A stretch of DNA of 64,000 bases from Paenibacillus mellifer (GCF_023195895.1 NZ_JALPRK010000003.1:186001-250000); one strand, 5' to 3'. Counted from the stretch's first letter, positions 42,710 through 51,930 are shown. Notes: generated by a model not told the origin, from the sequence alone. Numbers and translations: made by a program.

Positions 42710-43846
42710 ATGAAGTACTATTCCATAGGTGAAGCTTCAGCGACCTACGACATACCGGAATCCACCTTGCGTTATTATGAAAAAAAAGGACTGCTCCCGT
42801 TTATCGAACGGGACGAGGCGGGCAGAAGATTATTTTCGGAACGTCAATTGGCGTTGCTTCAAATCGTGATCTGCCTCAAAAACACCAACATGCCCATCAG
42901 CGGCATTCGGCAGTATATGGAATGGGTTGTCGAAGGGGATGCCTCGATCGAGAACCGGCTCGACATGCTGGTGAAGCACAAGCAGAAAGTGGCGGATGAG
43001 ATCGCTCTGATGAACGAGCACTTGCTGGGGATTGACGATAAAATCGAACGTTATCAAAAACAACTTCGAGGAGGAAAGACGATGAAACTCTCAGGAAATA
43101 CGATATTGATAACCGGCGGCGGCTCCGGGATCGGGCTGGCTATGGCGGAAAGATTCGTGCAATCCGGAAACACCGTCATCGTGTGCGGCCGTAGGGAGAA
43201 CGTGCTTGAGCAAGCCCGGGAGCAAGTCCCCGGGTTAATTACCCGAGTCTGCGACTTGGAGGTGGAAAGCGAGCGTCTAGCGCTGTTCGATTGGGTGACG
43301 GCGAACTATCAGGACGTGAATGTGCTGGTCAATAATGCCGGCATCCAGCTGCGCTACAATCTGCTCAAAGCGGACGCAAGAGACCGCTGGCAAGACTATA
43401 GTAAGGAGATTGCCACGAATATCGAGGCGCCCGTCCATTTGTCCATGTTGTTCGCTCCCTATTTTGCCGCAAAAGAAACGGCTGCGATTCTCAACGTCAC
43501 CTCTGGGCTGGCGTTTACCCCCTTTGCGATTGCTCCGGTGTATTCGGCAACCAAAGCGGCGCTTCACTCTTTCACCGTCAGCTTGAGACACCAATTATCC
43601 GATACATCGGTTGAAGTCATTGAAATTGCTCCGCCCGCAGTGAACACGGATCTCGGAGGGTCTGGATTGCATACGCACGGGGAACCGTTAGATGCCTTCA
43701 CGGAAGGGATTTTCAAGGGCTTAGCCGAGGGCAAGCAGGAGATCGGATATGGCTCATCGGCGGCGCGCCTGCGGATGTCCCGCGACGAAATCGACGAATA
43801 TACGGAAAAGATGTACCAAGCCACGAAGAACTCCATTGAGTCATGA
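42710..43846 (+). CDS. MerR-family regulator fused in frame to a short-chain dehydrogenase
   Basis: 378 residues from the ATG at 42710 (an ATG at 42674 is only 6 bp after the -10). Residues 1-70 are a MerR DNA-binding domain (YSIGEASATYDIPESTLRYY, GRRLFSERQL), 75-122 its coiled coil, and 125-378 a complete SDR (ILITGGGSGIGLAMA, NVLVNNAGIQ, NVTSG, YSATK). No stop codon lies between them, but Met125 (ATG at 43082) has a strong GGAGGAAAG site, so a separate 254-residue SDR is probably also made. The MerR part probably controls its own promoter; the reductase substrate is unknown. Confidence 0.88.
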   Translation: MKYYSIGEASATYDIPESTLRYYEKKGLLPFIERDEAGRRLFSERQLALLQIVICLKNTNMPISGIRQYMEWVVEGDASIENRLDMLVKHKQKVADEIALMNEHLLGIDDKIERYQKQLRGGKTMKLSGNTILITGGGSGIGLAMAERFVQSGNTVIVCGRRENVLEQAREQVPGLITRVCDLEVESERLALFDWVTANYQDVNVLVNNAGIQLRYNLLKADARDRWQDYSKEIATNIEAPVHLSMLFAPYFAAKETAAILNVTSGLAFTPFAIAPVYSATKAALHSFTVSLRHQLSDTSVEVIEIAPPAVNTDLGGSGLHTHGEPLDAFTEGIFKGLAEGKQEIGYGSSAARLRMSRDEIDEYTEKMYQATKNSIES

Positions 43847-43868
43847 GGTTGTTGCAAAAAAGGAAGAG

Positions 43869-43920
43869 GCCGCTTCCAGATGAAGCGGCTTTTTTGCAAA
43901 ACCCTCCGGGAACGGAGGGT
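43869..43920 (+). terminator. Double terminator hairpin after the MerR-SDR gene
   Basis: GCCGCTTC and GAAGCGGC pair around CAGAT and are followed by six T residues. A second hairpin, ACCCTCCG-GGAA-CGGAGGGT (43901-43920), follows directly. Confidence 0.85.
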
Positions 43921-44177
43921 TCTTGTGTTTCTTTTAGCTTTGGTTGAGGAACATGATCGTATATATTGGTGCGCCTGTTTGGGTTGCCCCTCTAGCTCCA
44001 ATCGATAGAACTCCTGATCGAATTGCGATGCAATTTCTTGCATTCGTTCGAACGGTTGAGGTTAACCTCGAATCCGGATTCCGTGCGTCACTTTACACTT
44101 TCTTTATCTTTTTCGGGTTAGATTTTTTAGGCTTGCCGGTTATCCTGTATTCATCAACAACGAAAGGATGACGGCAA
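43921..44177. other. Gene-free region with adjacent perfect palindromes upstream of the BcrAB-like operon
   Basis: No credible gene. GAGGTTAACCTC (44058-44069) and GAATCCGGATTC (44070-44081) are two perfect 12-bp palindromes placed end to end. A GATGCAA/TTGCATTC hairpin lies just before (about 44028-44045). They may be operators for the response regulator encoded in the operon. Confidence 0.4.
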
Positions 44178-45095
44178 GTGTCCGAAACGATTCTTAAAGC
44201 AACGAACATTTCCAAGGTTTATGGCAAGCATAAGGCATTGGATAAGGTATCCGTCGAGATCAAGCGAGGGATGATATACGGATTGATTGGAGAGAACGGT
44301 GCGGGGAAGTCATCCTTTATGCGCGTCATTATGGGGTTAATCTCTATCGATGAGGGTCAAATCGAACTGTTTGGGGAATCGGGAGCAACCGGGTTGCAGC
44401 GAGCGCGGAGAAAGATGGGACAGTCCATCGAAACGCCGGCGCTGTATCCCGAATTAACCGCTCGGGAGAACCTTCGGGTCCAAGCGGCTAACGGCGGCGT
44501 AAGCGAACGTGAAATTGACGATTTGCTGCGATTAATGAATCTGGAGAATACGGGCAAGAAGAAAGCCAAAAACTTCTCCTTGGGCATGCGTCAACGGCTG
44601 GCGATCGCCTCGGCCCTGATCACCCACCCGGAATTTCTGATCTTGGACGAACCAACGAACGGTCTGGATCCATCAGGCATTGTCGAAATGCGGGAAATTA
44701 TCGGACGGTTGGTAACGGAACGCGGGATGACCGTACTGCTCTCCAGCCATTTGCTGGACGAGCTTTCGCAAGTCGCCACGCATTACGGGATATTACATCA
44801 CGGCAAGCTCATCAGCGAATTCTCGCGCGAAGAGCTCGCAGACCAAACTCGCCAGTATATCGAACTGGAAACGCCGGAGGTTCAAGCCGCGGTCGTGGTC
44901 CTGAATGAATTGGGGATCCGGGACTATGAGGTCGTCAGCGAGAGAGGAATCAACATATACGAACGTTTGGATGACGCTGCAGCAATTAACCGTTCTCTGG
45001 TTCTGGCTGACGTGGACGTGACGCGGATTGGCGCCACCCGGCAGAAGCTGGAGGATTATTTCTTGCAATTAACAGGAGGAACCACCCATGCTTAA
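44178..45095 (+). CDS. ABC transporter ATP-binding protein, BcrA-like
   Basis: 305 residues, GTG start at 44178 with AAAGGATG upstream. ATPase motifs: GENGAGKSS (Walker A), signature FSLGMRQR, Walker B FLILDEPTNGLDPSG, H-loop LSSHLLDEL. The C-terminal extension (after about 215) is as in BcrA-type exporters of bacitracin or lantibiotic resistance. It overlaps the permease gene by 8 bp. Four genes (ATPase, permease, response regulator, kinase) run in one direction and form a transport plus sensing unit for a cell-envelope-active compound. Confidence 0.88.
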   Translation: MSETILKATNISKVYGKHKALDKVSVEIKRGMIYGLIGENGAGKSSFMRVIMGLISIDEGQIELFGESGATGLQRARRKMGQSIETPALYPELTARENLRVQAANGGVSEREIDDLLRLMNLENTGKKKAKNFSLGMRQRLAIASALITHPEFLILDEPTNGLDPSGIVEMREIIGRLVTERGMTVLLSSHLLDELSQVATHYGILHHGKLISEFSREELADQTRQYIELETPEVQAAVVVLNELGIRDYEVVSERGINIYERLDDAAAINRSLVLADVDVTRIGATRQKLEDYFLQLTGGTTHA

Positions 45096-45867
45096 TCTAT
45101 TGACAGCCGAAAACATGAAATCGCGACGCAGCAAAAAACTATGGATCGTGCTCTTCATTTTGTCGTTTTTTCCGATATTCCAAGCAGCCAACAGCCTGAT
45201 GACTGTCCATTACGGCACCGAGCTCGTCCAACCCATCGATACGGTGATTAACGGAGCGACCGGCGTTCTGATGATCAAGAAGAATGGATTAACGGTACTG
45301 CTCGTCCTCGCCGCTTTTATCAGCTTCTATATTGGGGAAGAATTTCAGCATGGAACGATTCGAAATGCGTTGTCGTTAGGCCGCAGCCGTGCCCAATATT
45401 ATGCAACCAAACTAGCGGTAGCCACAGGGCTCTCTCTCGTGGGTACCCTCTTATTGACTCTACTAGGGATGATTAGTTTTACCTTCGCATTTGGTTTCGG
45501 TGAAGTGCCCGGGATTAGCCCTTACTTCAGCTACGCGATCAAGGCATTTATCACGTTATACTTGTTGATTCTGGCGAACGCATCGATCTATACGATGATC
45601 GGGTTCCTGTCCAAAAATAGCGGCATCTCCCTGATTTGGACGTTTTTATATACCGTCGTGACGGGGTTCGGGGCTCCAATCTTCCTGCAAACCGAACACT
45701 TTAAGCAGGTGACCTATTGGTTTTCGGAATCCTTCCTGTTCTATTTCGATTTCGTTAAACCGGCGGACATTGCCAGGTTTCCCGAGATGGTATTGGTCAG
45801 CCTCATCACCGTCGTGATATCATCTGCTATAGGAGTTTATCGATTTATACGAACCGACATAAAGTAG
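45088..45867 (+). CDS. ABC-2 type transporter permease, BcrB-like
   Basis: 259 residues with about six membrane segments: LWIVLFILSFFPIFQAANSL, VLLVLAAFISFYIGEEF, SLVGTLLLTLLGMISFTFAF, FITLYLLILANASIYTMIGF and others. The GEEFQHGTIRNALSLGRSR motif after helix 2 is typical of BcrB/ABC-2 permeases. GGAGG lies shortly before the ATG inside the ATPase gene. It works with the preceding ATPase, and the compound moved is unknown. Eleven bases separate it from the response regulator gene. Confidence 0.87.
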   Translation: MLNLLTAENMKSRRSKKLWIVLFILSFFPIFQAANSLMTVHYGTELVQPIDTVINGATGVLMIKKNGLTVLLVLAAFISFYIGEEFQHGTIRNALSLGRSRAQYYATKLAVATGLSLVGTLLLTLLGMISFTFAFGFGEVPGISPYFSYAIKAFITLYLLILANASIYTMIGFLSKNSGISLIWTFLYTVVTGFGAPIFLQTEHFKQVTYWFSESFLFYFDFVKPADIARFPEMVLVSLITVVISSAIGVYRFIRTDIK

Positions 45868-45878
45868 GTTGATACAAC

Positions 45879-46550
45879 ATGCCCACCTTATTGATCATCG
45901 AAGACGATGCGTCCATTCATTCCCTCGTCAAAGAAGCTTTGGAGCTGCATGGATTTCAAACCCTCAGCGCCTATTCGGGGACAGAAGGAAAATTACTGTT
46001 CGGGCATCATCCCCCGGATTTGATCCTCCTCGACTTAATGCTGCCGGGAATGGATGGGGATGAATTTCTAAAGCATGTCCGGTCCAACTCGGCGGTTCCG
46101 GTCATCGTGATCTCGGCCAAGAATGACCAGGCCTCAAAATTGGAGCTGTTGACAAACGGGGCCGATGATTACGTCACGAAACCTTTCGATATCAAGGAAC
46201 TGCTGGCGAGGATCAATATCCAACTCCGCCATGCCGCGACTTCTGCCAGTAGCACGAATCAGGAGATCCATTACAAGAACATTCGGATCCATCCGGACAC
46301 GCTTGAGGTGAAAGTCGACGACCGGCCGGTTCATCTGACGAGACGGGAGTATGCCATCCTTCAACTGTTCATCGAACATCCCCAGAAGGTGTTCAGCCGC
46401 GCCAATATTTATGAAAGCGTGTGGAAGGAACCGTATTGGGACAACGATAAGACCGTCAACATGCATATCAGCAACTTACGGAATAAACTGAACGCCGGTG
46501 ACACGAATTACATCAAGACCGTGTGGGGGATCGGCTTTAAATTTGATTAA
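45879..46550 (+). CDS. Two-component response regulator, OmpR/PhoB family
   Basis: 223 residues. Receiver domain: acidic pair Asp9/Asp10, phospho-acceptor Asp52 (LILLDLMLPGMDG), Ser79 (VIVISAK) and Lys101 (YVTKPFD). C-terminal winged helix with LTRREYAILQLFIEHPQKVFS, TVNMHISNLRNKL and KTVWGIGFKF. It is followed 19 bp later by the sensor kinase gene and probably activates the ABC operon in which it lies. Confidence 0.93.
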   Translation: MPTLLIIEDDASIHSLVKEALELHGFQTLSAYSGTEGKLLFGHHPPDLILLDLMLPGMDGDEFLKHVRSNSAVPVIVISAKNDQASKLELLTNGADDYVTKPFDIKELLARINIQLRHAATSASSTNQEIHYKNIRIHPDTLEVKVDDRPVHLTRREYAILQLFIEHPQKVFSRANIYESVWKEPYWDNDKTVNMHISNLRNKLNAGDTNYIKTVWGIGFKFD

Positions 46551-46569
46551 GAAAAGGAGCGTCAATGCG

Positions 46570-47478
46570 ATGTGGGGATGGATTTTCGTTTTCGTGTCCT
46601 TCGCGCTTCTTCTCTATCTCTATCTCCTCAAACGCGAACTGCGGAGGTTGAAGAACGAAGTTGCCGAGATTCCGAAGAATGCGGGTTACGGCAGCAGATT
46701 GTTTGTCGACTTGCGCGAAAAAACCATATTGGAGCTGGTCGACGAGCTGAATCAGATGATCGATGCTTTCGAGGAACAAAACCGTCAGGTGAAAAAGATG
46801 GAGGAAAACGTGAAACTATCCATTGCCGGGCTCTCCCATGATTTGCGCACGCCGCTGACCTCCATTCACGGTTATGTCCAACTGCTTGGCGCAACTGCGG
46901 ATGACGAGAAGAAGGCGCAATACCTAAAGATCGTCGAGCATTCCGTCCAACGTCTGATGGAAATGACCGATCACTTTTACGACCTGGCCCGGATTGAGAC
47001 GAATCAAAAAGACCTCGCCTTAACCAAGCTTTCTTTCTCGCAGCTGGTCGAAGAAATCCTCCTGTCTTCCTATGAGCAATTCGAGGAAAAGCGCATCCAT
47101 CTGCTATTCCCTGAACATCCCGTAGACACGACGGTGATTGCCGACCCGCTGTTGTTGACCCGGGTGATTCAAAATATCGTTCAAAACCTCCTCCGTTACG
47201 CCAAGAGCCAGGCGGTGCTCCGCTACGATGTTGAAGCGGACGATCTCGCATGGACCGTAACCAACGATCTCAAGCCGGGCAGCAAAGTCGCCATTGAAAA
47301 GGTGTTTACGCGTTTCTACACGGAAGTCGCCAGCAGAACAAACACGGAAGCCAGCGGATTAGGCCTTTATCTCTCGAAGAAAATCGTCGAACGGATGAAT
47401 GGGAAAATGGATGCGAAGTTGGAGGAGGATCAATTCATCCTCACGGTCCGCCTTCCCATCCATCGAGTCCGCCTATAG
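46570..47478 (+). CDS. Sensor histidine kinase
   Basis: 302 residues from the ATG at 46570 (AAAAGGAG upstream); a longer in-frame start overlaps the regulator gene. One N-terminal membrane helix (WGWIFVFVSFALLLYLYLL), no large extracellular domain, then the H-box with His90 (SHDLRTPL), N-box QNIVQNLLRYA and G-box SGLGLYLSKK. The lack of an external sensor domain suggests the stimulus is sensed in the membrane or through the transporter, as in BceS-like intramembrane-sensing kinases. Partner of the preceding regulator. Confidence 0.9.
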   Translation: MWGWIFVFVSFALLLYLYLLKRELRRLKNEVAEIPKNAGYGSRLFVDLREKTILELVDELNQMIDAFEEQNRQVKKMEENVKLSIAGLSHDLRTPLTSIHGYVQLLGATADDEKKAQYLKIVEHSVQRLMEMTDHFYDLARIETNQKDLALTKLSFSQLVEEILLSSYEQFEEKRIHLLFPEHPVDTTVIADPLLLTRVIQNIVQNLLRYAKSQAVLRYDVEADDLAWTVTNDLKPGSKVAIEKVFTRFYTEVASRTNTEASGLGLYLSKKIVERMNGKMDAKLEEDQFILTVRLPIHRVRL

Positions 47479-47500
47479 TCTCTTCAGTCCGCTATTTCTG

Positions 47501-48892
47501 TTAAGCTGGGGCCCCGAGCCCATCTTCCGCCGCAGATACCGGCTTGACGAGCGCTTTCTTCTCCCAGGCCCTGCTTCTCCAGCGCAGCAGCATGATCAAT
47601 CCGCGCAGCCATTCATCCACGGCAAACGCAATCCATATGCCAAGCAGCCCAATCTCCAAGTGAACCCCTAGCAGGTACGCCAGCGGAACCGACACGCCCC
47701 ACATCGAGCATACGCCCATGAGGACGGGGAATCGCGCATCCCCGGCGGCACGCAGCGAATTGATGATGACCATATTGAAGGTCCGGCCGGGTTCAAGCAC
47801 GATGGAGAGCAGGAAAATGCTTGCTCCGGTTGCGATAATCACTGGATCTTCCGTGAACATGCCGATGAGGTCACGGCGGAAAATCGAGGCCGCACCCACG
47901 ATGGCCAACGTTAACAGGAAGCTGATCCGTACGCTTTTCATCAGTCGCTTGTAGGCGGCCTTCATTTCGCCCGCACCGACCATTTGACCGACGATGATCT
48001 CCGTCCCCGCCCCGATCGACGCAGCCAGCGCCATAAAGTAGTTCGAGATGTTCATCACGTAAACATGCGTATTTAAAGCGGTAATGCTAATCATATTCAC
48101 GAAACCGATGATCATGAGGTACTGCGATTGCCAAGCGAGATGCTCCCCCGCCGCAGGCAACCCGACGCTCAAAATCTGTTTGGCATAGGTACCGTTCCAG
48201 GTCACATAATCTTTTCCGCGAATCGGCGCAGGAACCCGGCGGTACAAGATGAAGAACAGCACGATAATGCCGACAAACCGGCTGACGACGGTCGATATGG
48301 CCGCCCCGGTAACGCCTAATTCCGGAAAGCCCAGGTTCCCGAAAATGAGCAGGTAATTGCCCGTAACGTGCAGGAGATTAACGCCGAGCGTCACGTACAT
48401 CACGCTTTTGGTGTTCCCGCTCGAACGGATGACCGAAGAAACCGCGTAGGACAGCGCCTCGATCCACATAAAGCCGCCGATGATCTTCAAATAGTGGCTT
48501 GCGATGCCAATCTGTTCCGAGTTCAAGTTGAGCAGCCGCAGAAGAGGCTCCCCAAAGCCAAAAAGGATAAAGCTGACGAGAATCCCGAATATGAGATTCA
48601 TCGAAATCGCCAATGCCGAGACGCGGCTCGCCTCTTTCTCCCGCCCGGCGCCGATATACTGGGAGACCGCCACACTCGTTCCGATGCCGACAAATCCGAA
48701 CATCAAAATGCAGAAATAGATGATTTCATTCGCTAAGCCCACCGCGCCTGTCGCCGTATCGGAGATCCGGCTCAGCATGAACACGTCTACGGTGCCCAAC
48801 ATCATCCTTAACACCGAATCGATGAAGATGGGCCAGGTCACGGCAAAAAGGCTAAGTTTTTTCCATGAAGGAATACGTTCAGATATCGTCAC
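47501..48892 (-). CDS. MATE-family multidrug/Na+ antiporter
   Basis: 463 residues from the GTG at 48892 (AGGAG 10 bases upstream; a TTG at 48901 is too close to that site). Twelve membrane segments in two homologous halves: TWPIFIDSVLRMMLGTVDVFMLSR, IGTSVAVSQYIGAGREKEA, then VGLPAAGEHLAWQSQYLMIIG, GAGTEIIVGQMVGAGEMKAAYK. MATE pumps export cationic drugs with Na+ or H+. Convergent with the kinase gene, only 22 bp apart. A second, partial MATE gene lies at the window's right end. Confidence 0.9.
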   Translation of the reverse strand: MTISERIPSWKKLSLFAVTWPIFIDSVLRMMLGTVDVFMLSRISDTATGAVGLANEIIYFCILMFGFVGIGTSVAVSQYIGAGREKEASRVSALAISMNLIFGILVSFILFGFGEPLLRLLNLNSEQIGIASHYLKIIGGFMWIEALSYAVSSVIRSSGNTKSVMYVTLGVNLLHVTGNYLLIFGNLGFPELGVTGAAISTVVSRFVGIIVLFFILYRRVPAPIRGKDYVTWNGTYAKQILSVGLPAAGEHLAWQSQYLMIIGFVNMISITALNTHVYVMNISNYFMALAASIGAGTEIIVGQMVGAGEMKAAYKRLMKSVRISFLLTLAIVGAASIFRRDLIGMFTEDPVIIATGASIFLLSIVLEPGRTFNMVIINSLRAAGDARFPVLMGVCSMWGVSVPLAYLLGVHLEIGLLGIWIAFAVDEWLRGLIMLLRWRSRAWEKKALVKPVSAAEDGLGAPA

Positions 48893-48990
48893 GTTTAACA
48901 AGCTCCTACCAGGTTAGATTCTTTGTCGCCTCCCCTAGTTTAGCGCCAACGGGCGATTCCGTCTATGGAGATATTATCCCTTCCATCCCC

Positions 48991-49839
48991 TTACTTGTGG
49001 GACTCGCACCAATCGGTATGACCTAACAATTTTCTCATGGTGGCCATATATTTCTCCTCCGACTGGGTCCATCTCAATTTTGCCGTTTCCTCGGCATCGG
49101 GCCCCGCAACATACCGCAGCCGATTCGTCGGATCCGAAGCCGCCCGGATCACTTGATCCGCCACCGCATTGACATCCGCAGGCTCAAACGGGGAATGGGT
49201 CAGCGCCTGCATCATGTGATCAAAATAGGGCTGGTATTCGGGCGGCGTGGACACTTCCCCGGCAAAAGCTCCCGCATTCGCTCCGAAATTCGTCGTTGGC
49301 ATAAAACCCGGTTCCACCAGCTTGATTAAAATACGTTGCGATTCCAGTTCATACGATAACGACTCCACCAGCCCCTCAACGGCATGTTTGGTCGAGGTGT
49401 AGACACTAACGAGCGGGAATGCCGCATATCCGACGTTGGACGTAACATTTACGATGGTGCCTCCGCCTTGTTGACGAAAATAGGGCGTAATCGCCTGAAT
49501 CATATTCATCACGCCAAACACATTCGTTTCATAAAGGCTGCGGACGACCTTCATCGGCGTCGCTTCAAAGACGGAAGGAACCGAAACTCCCGCATTGTTG
49601 ACCACGACGTCGATTTGGCCAAACCGGGCGATCCCGGCCGCTATGGCTTCCTGTATGCTGCTCGGCTCGGTAACGTCCAGTCGGGTGACCAAAATCCGCT
49701 CCGAATTCTCATTCGCAAGGCGCTCATCGGGTTTGCGCATGGTAGCAATGACATTCCAGCCTTCGGAAGCGAATTTCTTGGCCGAAGTATTTCCCAATCC
49801 CGACGAACAACCCGTAATTAACACGGTTCTTCTCATCAT
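48991..49839 (-). CDS. Short-chain dehydrogenase/reductase
   Basis: 282 residues. SDR motifs: TVLITGCSSGLGNTSA, RLDVTEPSS, DVVVNNAGVSV, Ser in VNVTSNVGY, YTSTK, and EPGFMPT. The C-terminal region is long (about 90 residues after the catalytic site), as in the oxidoreductases often annotated as ketoreductase-like SDRs. AAGGAG precedes the two adjacent ATGs. It is divergent from a small MerR regulator (50014), with a TTGACT-type promoter in the gap, so MerR control is likely. Confidence 0.88.
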   Translation of the reverse strand: MMRRTVLITGCSSGLGNTSAKKFASEGWNVIATMRKPDERLANENSERILVTRLDVTEPSSIQEAIAAGIARFGQIDVVVNNAGVSVPSVFEATPMKVVRSLYETNVFGVMNMIQAITPYFRQQGGGTIVNVTSNVGYAAFPLVSVYTSTKHAVEGLVESLSYELESQRILIKLVEPGFMPTTNFGANAGAFAGEVSTPPEYQPYFDHMMQALTHSPFEPADVNAVADQVIRAASDPTNRLRYVAGPDAEETAKLRWTQSEEKYMATMRKLLGHTDWCESHK

Positions 49840-50013
49840 CCATTTCTCCTTCGATCCCTCGATTTGTTGTCACACCCCAAGCTTAATAGACTGTAGGCAC
49901 TCTAAGTCAACACCTTGATTTTCCTGTTGATATTCAAGGAATAACCTTTGCCTTTTAGCCGATTCGATTCTAAAATGATTGGAGTAACTCTAATTAATCG
50001 AGGTGAATAAGCA

Positions 50014-50391
50014 ATGTACTATACGGTGAAACAAGTCAAAGAACGGACGGGAATTTCTCCGTACACCTTGCGTTATTACGAGAAAGAAGGGGTCCTTCCC
50101 CAAGTTGAACGCGATGCCAATGGCGTTCGTCTCTACCGGGAGATCAATATCGATTGGATCAATACCGTACAGGCTCTACGTTCGACTGGCTTGTCCTTGG
50201 AAGAAATCAAACATTACACGGAGCTTTATCTGCGTGGGGAAGAAACTTTGCAGCAGCGAAAAAAAATTCTCTCGGAGCAAAGAACCAAAGTGGAAGATCA
50301 CATTTCACACCTCATCAAAATACTGGAGAAGCTCAACTACAAATTAGCTCTCATTGAGGCTCAGGAGAATAAGTTTGACAAGCTTCCCTAA
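50014..50391 (+). CDS. MerR-family transcriptional regulator
   Basis: 125 residues. DNA-binding domain YTVKQVKERTGISPYTLRYYEKEGVLP, wing GVRLYREINIDWI, then a dimerisation coiled coil ending at residue 110. There is no metal-binding cysteine or large ligand domain, as in the small AdhR-type MerR regulators that respond to aldehydes or electrophiles. GAGGTG precedes the ATG. It probably controls the divergent SDR gene. A terminator follows its stop. Confidence 0.9.
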   Translation: MYYTVKQVKERTGISPYTLRYYEKEGVLPQVERDANGVRLYREINIDWINTVQALRSTGLSLEEIKHYTELYLRGEETLQQRKKILSEQRTKVEDHISHLIKILEKLNYKLALIEAQENKFDKLP

Positions 50392-50396
50392 AGACA

Positions 50397-50421
50397 AAAG
50401 GCGCCCGCTTGGGCGCCCTTT
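50397..50421. terminator. Bidirectional terminator
   Basis: AAAGGCGCCC and GGGCGCCCTTT pair around GCTT between convergent genes. Confidence 0.92.
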
Positions 50422-50427
50422 CGTTTC

Positions 50428-50853
50428 TTAGGATTCTTCGACATACTTCTTGAAATTGTCCATAATCGCTTGCCAGCCGGCTTGCTGGAATTCCACCGGA
50501 TGCGTGCTTTCGGCATCAAACGTTTCGACGACCTTCGTCTCCTGGCCTTCAGCAGCGAAGGTGATCTCCACCCGTCTCCCATCGCCCAAGGTATAAGAGA
50601 TCCGTTCATGCGTGTTGACTTCATCATATACTCCGCCAAAATCAAAGCCCATGCTGCCGTCCTTCGCTTCCATCCGGGTCAGGAACGTACCGCCGGCCCG
50701 CAAATCGTTCTCCGCTCTTGGCGCATGCCAGTCGTCAGACGCTTGATTCCACTTCGTAATGTGCTCCGGTTCCGTCCAATAGCTCCATACTTTTTCAACA
50801 GGGGCTTGAATGACCGCTTGAACGGTTACTTTCGTCGGTTGGTTGGTTTCCAT
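50428..50853 (-). CDS. SRPBCC-family (AHSA1/START-like) protein
   Basis: 141 residues. The START-like helix-grip fold is clear: VQAVIQAPVEKVWSYWTEPEHITKWNQAS at the N-terminus, RAGGTFLTRME, GVYDEVNTHERISYTLGDG, then GWQAIMDNFKKYVE. Members bind hydrophobic ligands or act as chaperone co-factors; no enzyme activity is predicted. GAGGTGCC precedes the ATG. It lies 74 bp downstream of an ECF sigma factor gene on the same strand, a pairing seen elsewhere, so it is probably part of the same operon. Confidence 0.87.
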   Translation of the reverse strand: METNQPTKVTVQAVIQAPVEKVWSYWTEPEHITKWNQASDDWHAPRAENDLRAGGTFLTRMEAKDGSMGFDFGGVYDEVNTHERISYTLGDGRRVEITFAAEGQETKVVETFDAESTHPVEFQQAGWQAIMDNFKKYVEES

Positions 50854-50927
50854 TTTTCAAAGGCACCTCTTTCAACAGGATTGTTTGTTTCCTTTACATT
50901 CCTATAGACGTAACCCAAATTTGAAAT

Positions 50928-51884
50928 TCATCGGTCTATTCGCTCCGGCAGCCCCAATCGGGAAAATAATTTTGTGTTAATGAAATTTTGGACGTGGAGG
51001 ATGCGATGATCTTTGGTTTCAAGGACATGAATCCCCCATGGCACCAAGCCGGACCCTTCCTTGTGTGGCATATACTGAGCAAGCGCCGGATAGCCGCCGT
51101 TAATTTTGACCGGCAAAAACCGGGAGCCCTCGCAATGCCAGCGAGTAAGCGAGAAGAACTTCGACAAGTCCTCCTTGCCGCGGACCCACATCGGGAATGG
51201 CGGCATGGACATGCAGCCTTCCTCGTGAAACAACGCGACCAGCCGGTCAACGTCAAATTGCTCGAAAGCCTCCACATACCGCGACAACAGATCGCGATCC
51301 GGCTCGTCTTCCATCTTGCTGAGCTCGTCGGAACGGAGCCGGGTTCGGTCCATCGTCTCCCGGGCTCTCTGCAAAGCGCTGTTCACAGCCGCCGGCGACA
51401 TCCCCAGCGTCTCCGCAATCTGCTTGGAGGACCAGTCGAAGACATCCTTCAGAATTAATACGGCTCGCTGGCGGGGAGGCAAGGTCTGCAGAAGCGCGAT
51501 GAAGCAGAGCTGCAAGGTATCCTTGCGGATGAGCGCATCCTCGGGGTTCTCCCCGAAGTCGGGCGCCAGCCAGATCCAGGAGGAATCGGGCAACGTCTCC
51601 CGAGGTTCGATGATGGAACCCGCCGGATCGGACAGATCGACGGGAAGCACCCGGCGTTTGGCCTGTCTTAGTTTATCCAGGCATAAGTTGGAGGCGATCC
51701 GATAGATCCACGTCTTATGCGAGGATTCCTGCCGGAACGAGCTCCAGCTTTGCCAAACGCGGATATAGATCTCCTGAACCGCATCGTCCGCGTCATCGAT
51801 GGATCCGAGCATTCGGTAGCAGAACGCGGTGAGCTCCGGCTTCATTTTTTCCAATAACTGCAGGTCCAGGGGGGTCCCGTTCAT
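50928..51884 (-). CDS. ECF-type RNA polymerase sigma factor with SnoaL-like C-terminal domain
   Basis: 318 residues from the ATG at 51884 (AAAGGAGG upstream); a longer frame would include remnants of another gene. Region 2: ELTAFCYRMLGSIDDADDAVQEIYIRVWQSW. Region 4: PPRQRAVLILKDVFDWSSKQIAETLGMSPAAVNSALQRARETM. Residues 205-318 form a SnoaL-like fold (LLSRYVEAFEQFDVDRLVALF). Such sigma factors usually lack a separate anti-sigma, the C-terminal domain tuning activity. Neighbour: SRPBCC gene downstream. Target regulon unknown. Confidence 0.88.
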   Translation of the reverse strand: MNGTPLDLQLLEKMKPELTAFCYRMLGSIDDADDAVQEIYIRVWQSWSSFRQESSHKTWIYRIASNLCLDKLRQAKRRVLPVDLSDPAGSIIEPRETLPDSSWIWLAPDFGENPEDALIRKDTLQLCFIALLQTLPPRQRAVLILKDVFDWSSKQIAETLGMSPAAVNSALQRARETMDRTRLRSDELSKMEDEPDRDLLSRYVEAFEQFDVDRLVALFHEEGCMSMPPFPMWVRGKEDLSKFFSLTRWHCEGSRFLPVKINGGYPALAQYMPHKEGSGLVPWGIHVLETKDHRILHVQNFINTKLFSRLGLPERIDR

Positions 51885-51930
51885 ATAAGCCTCCTTTGGG
51901 CAGGGTAATTGGGGGATTCCATGACGAAGT

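Noticed and set aside
43564-44043. Minus-strand open frame of 159 codons after the MerR-SDR gene
   Set aside because: It runs through two hairpins into the antisense of the SDR; no family or ribosome binding site.
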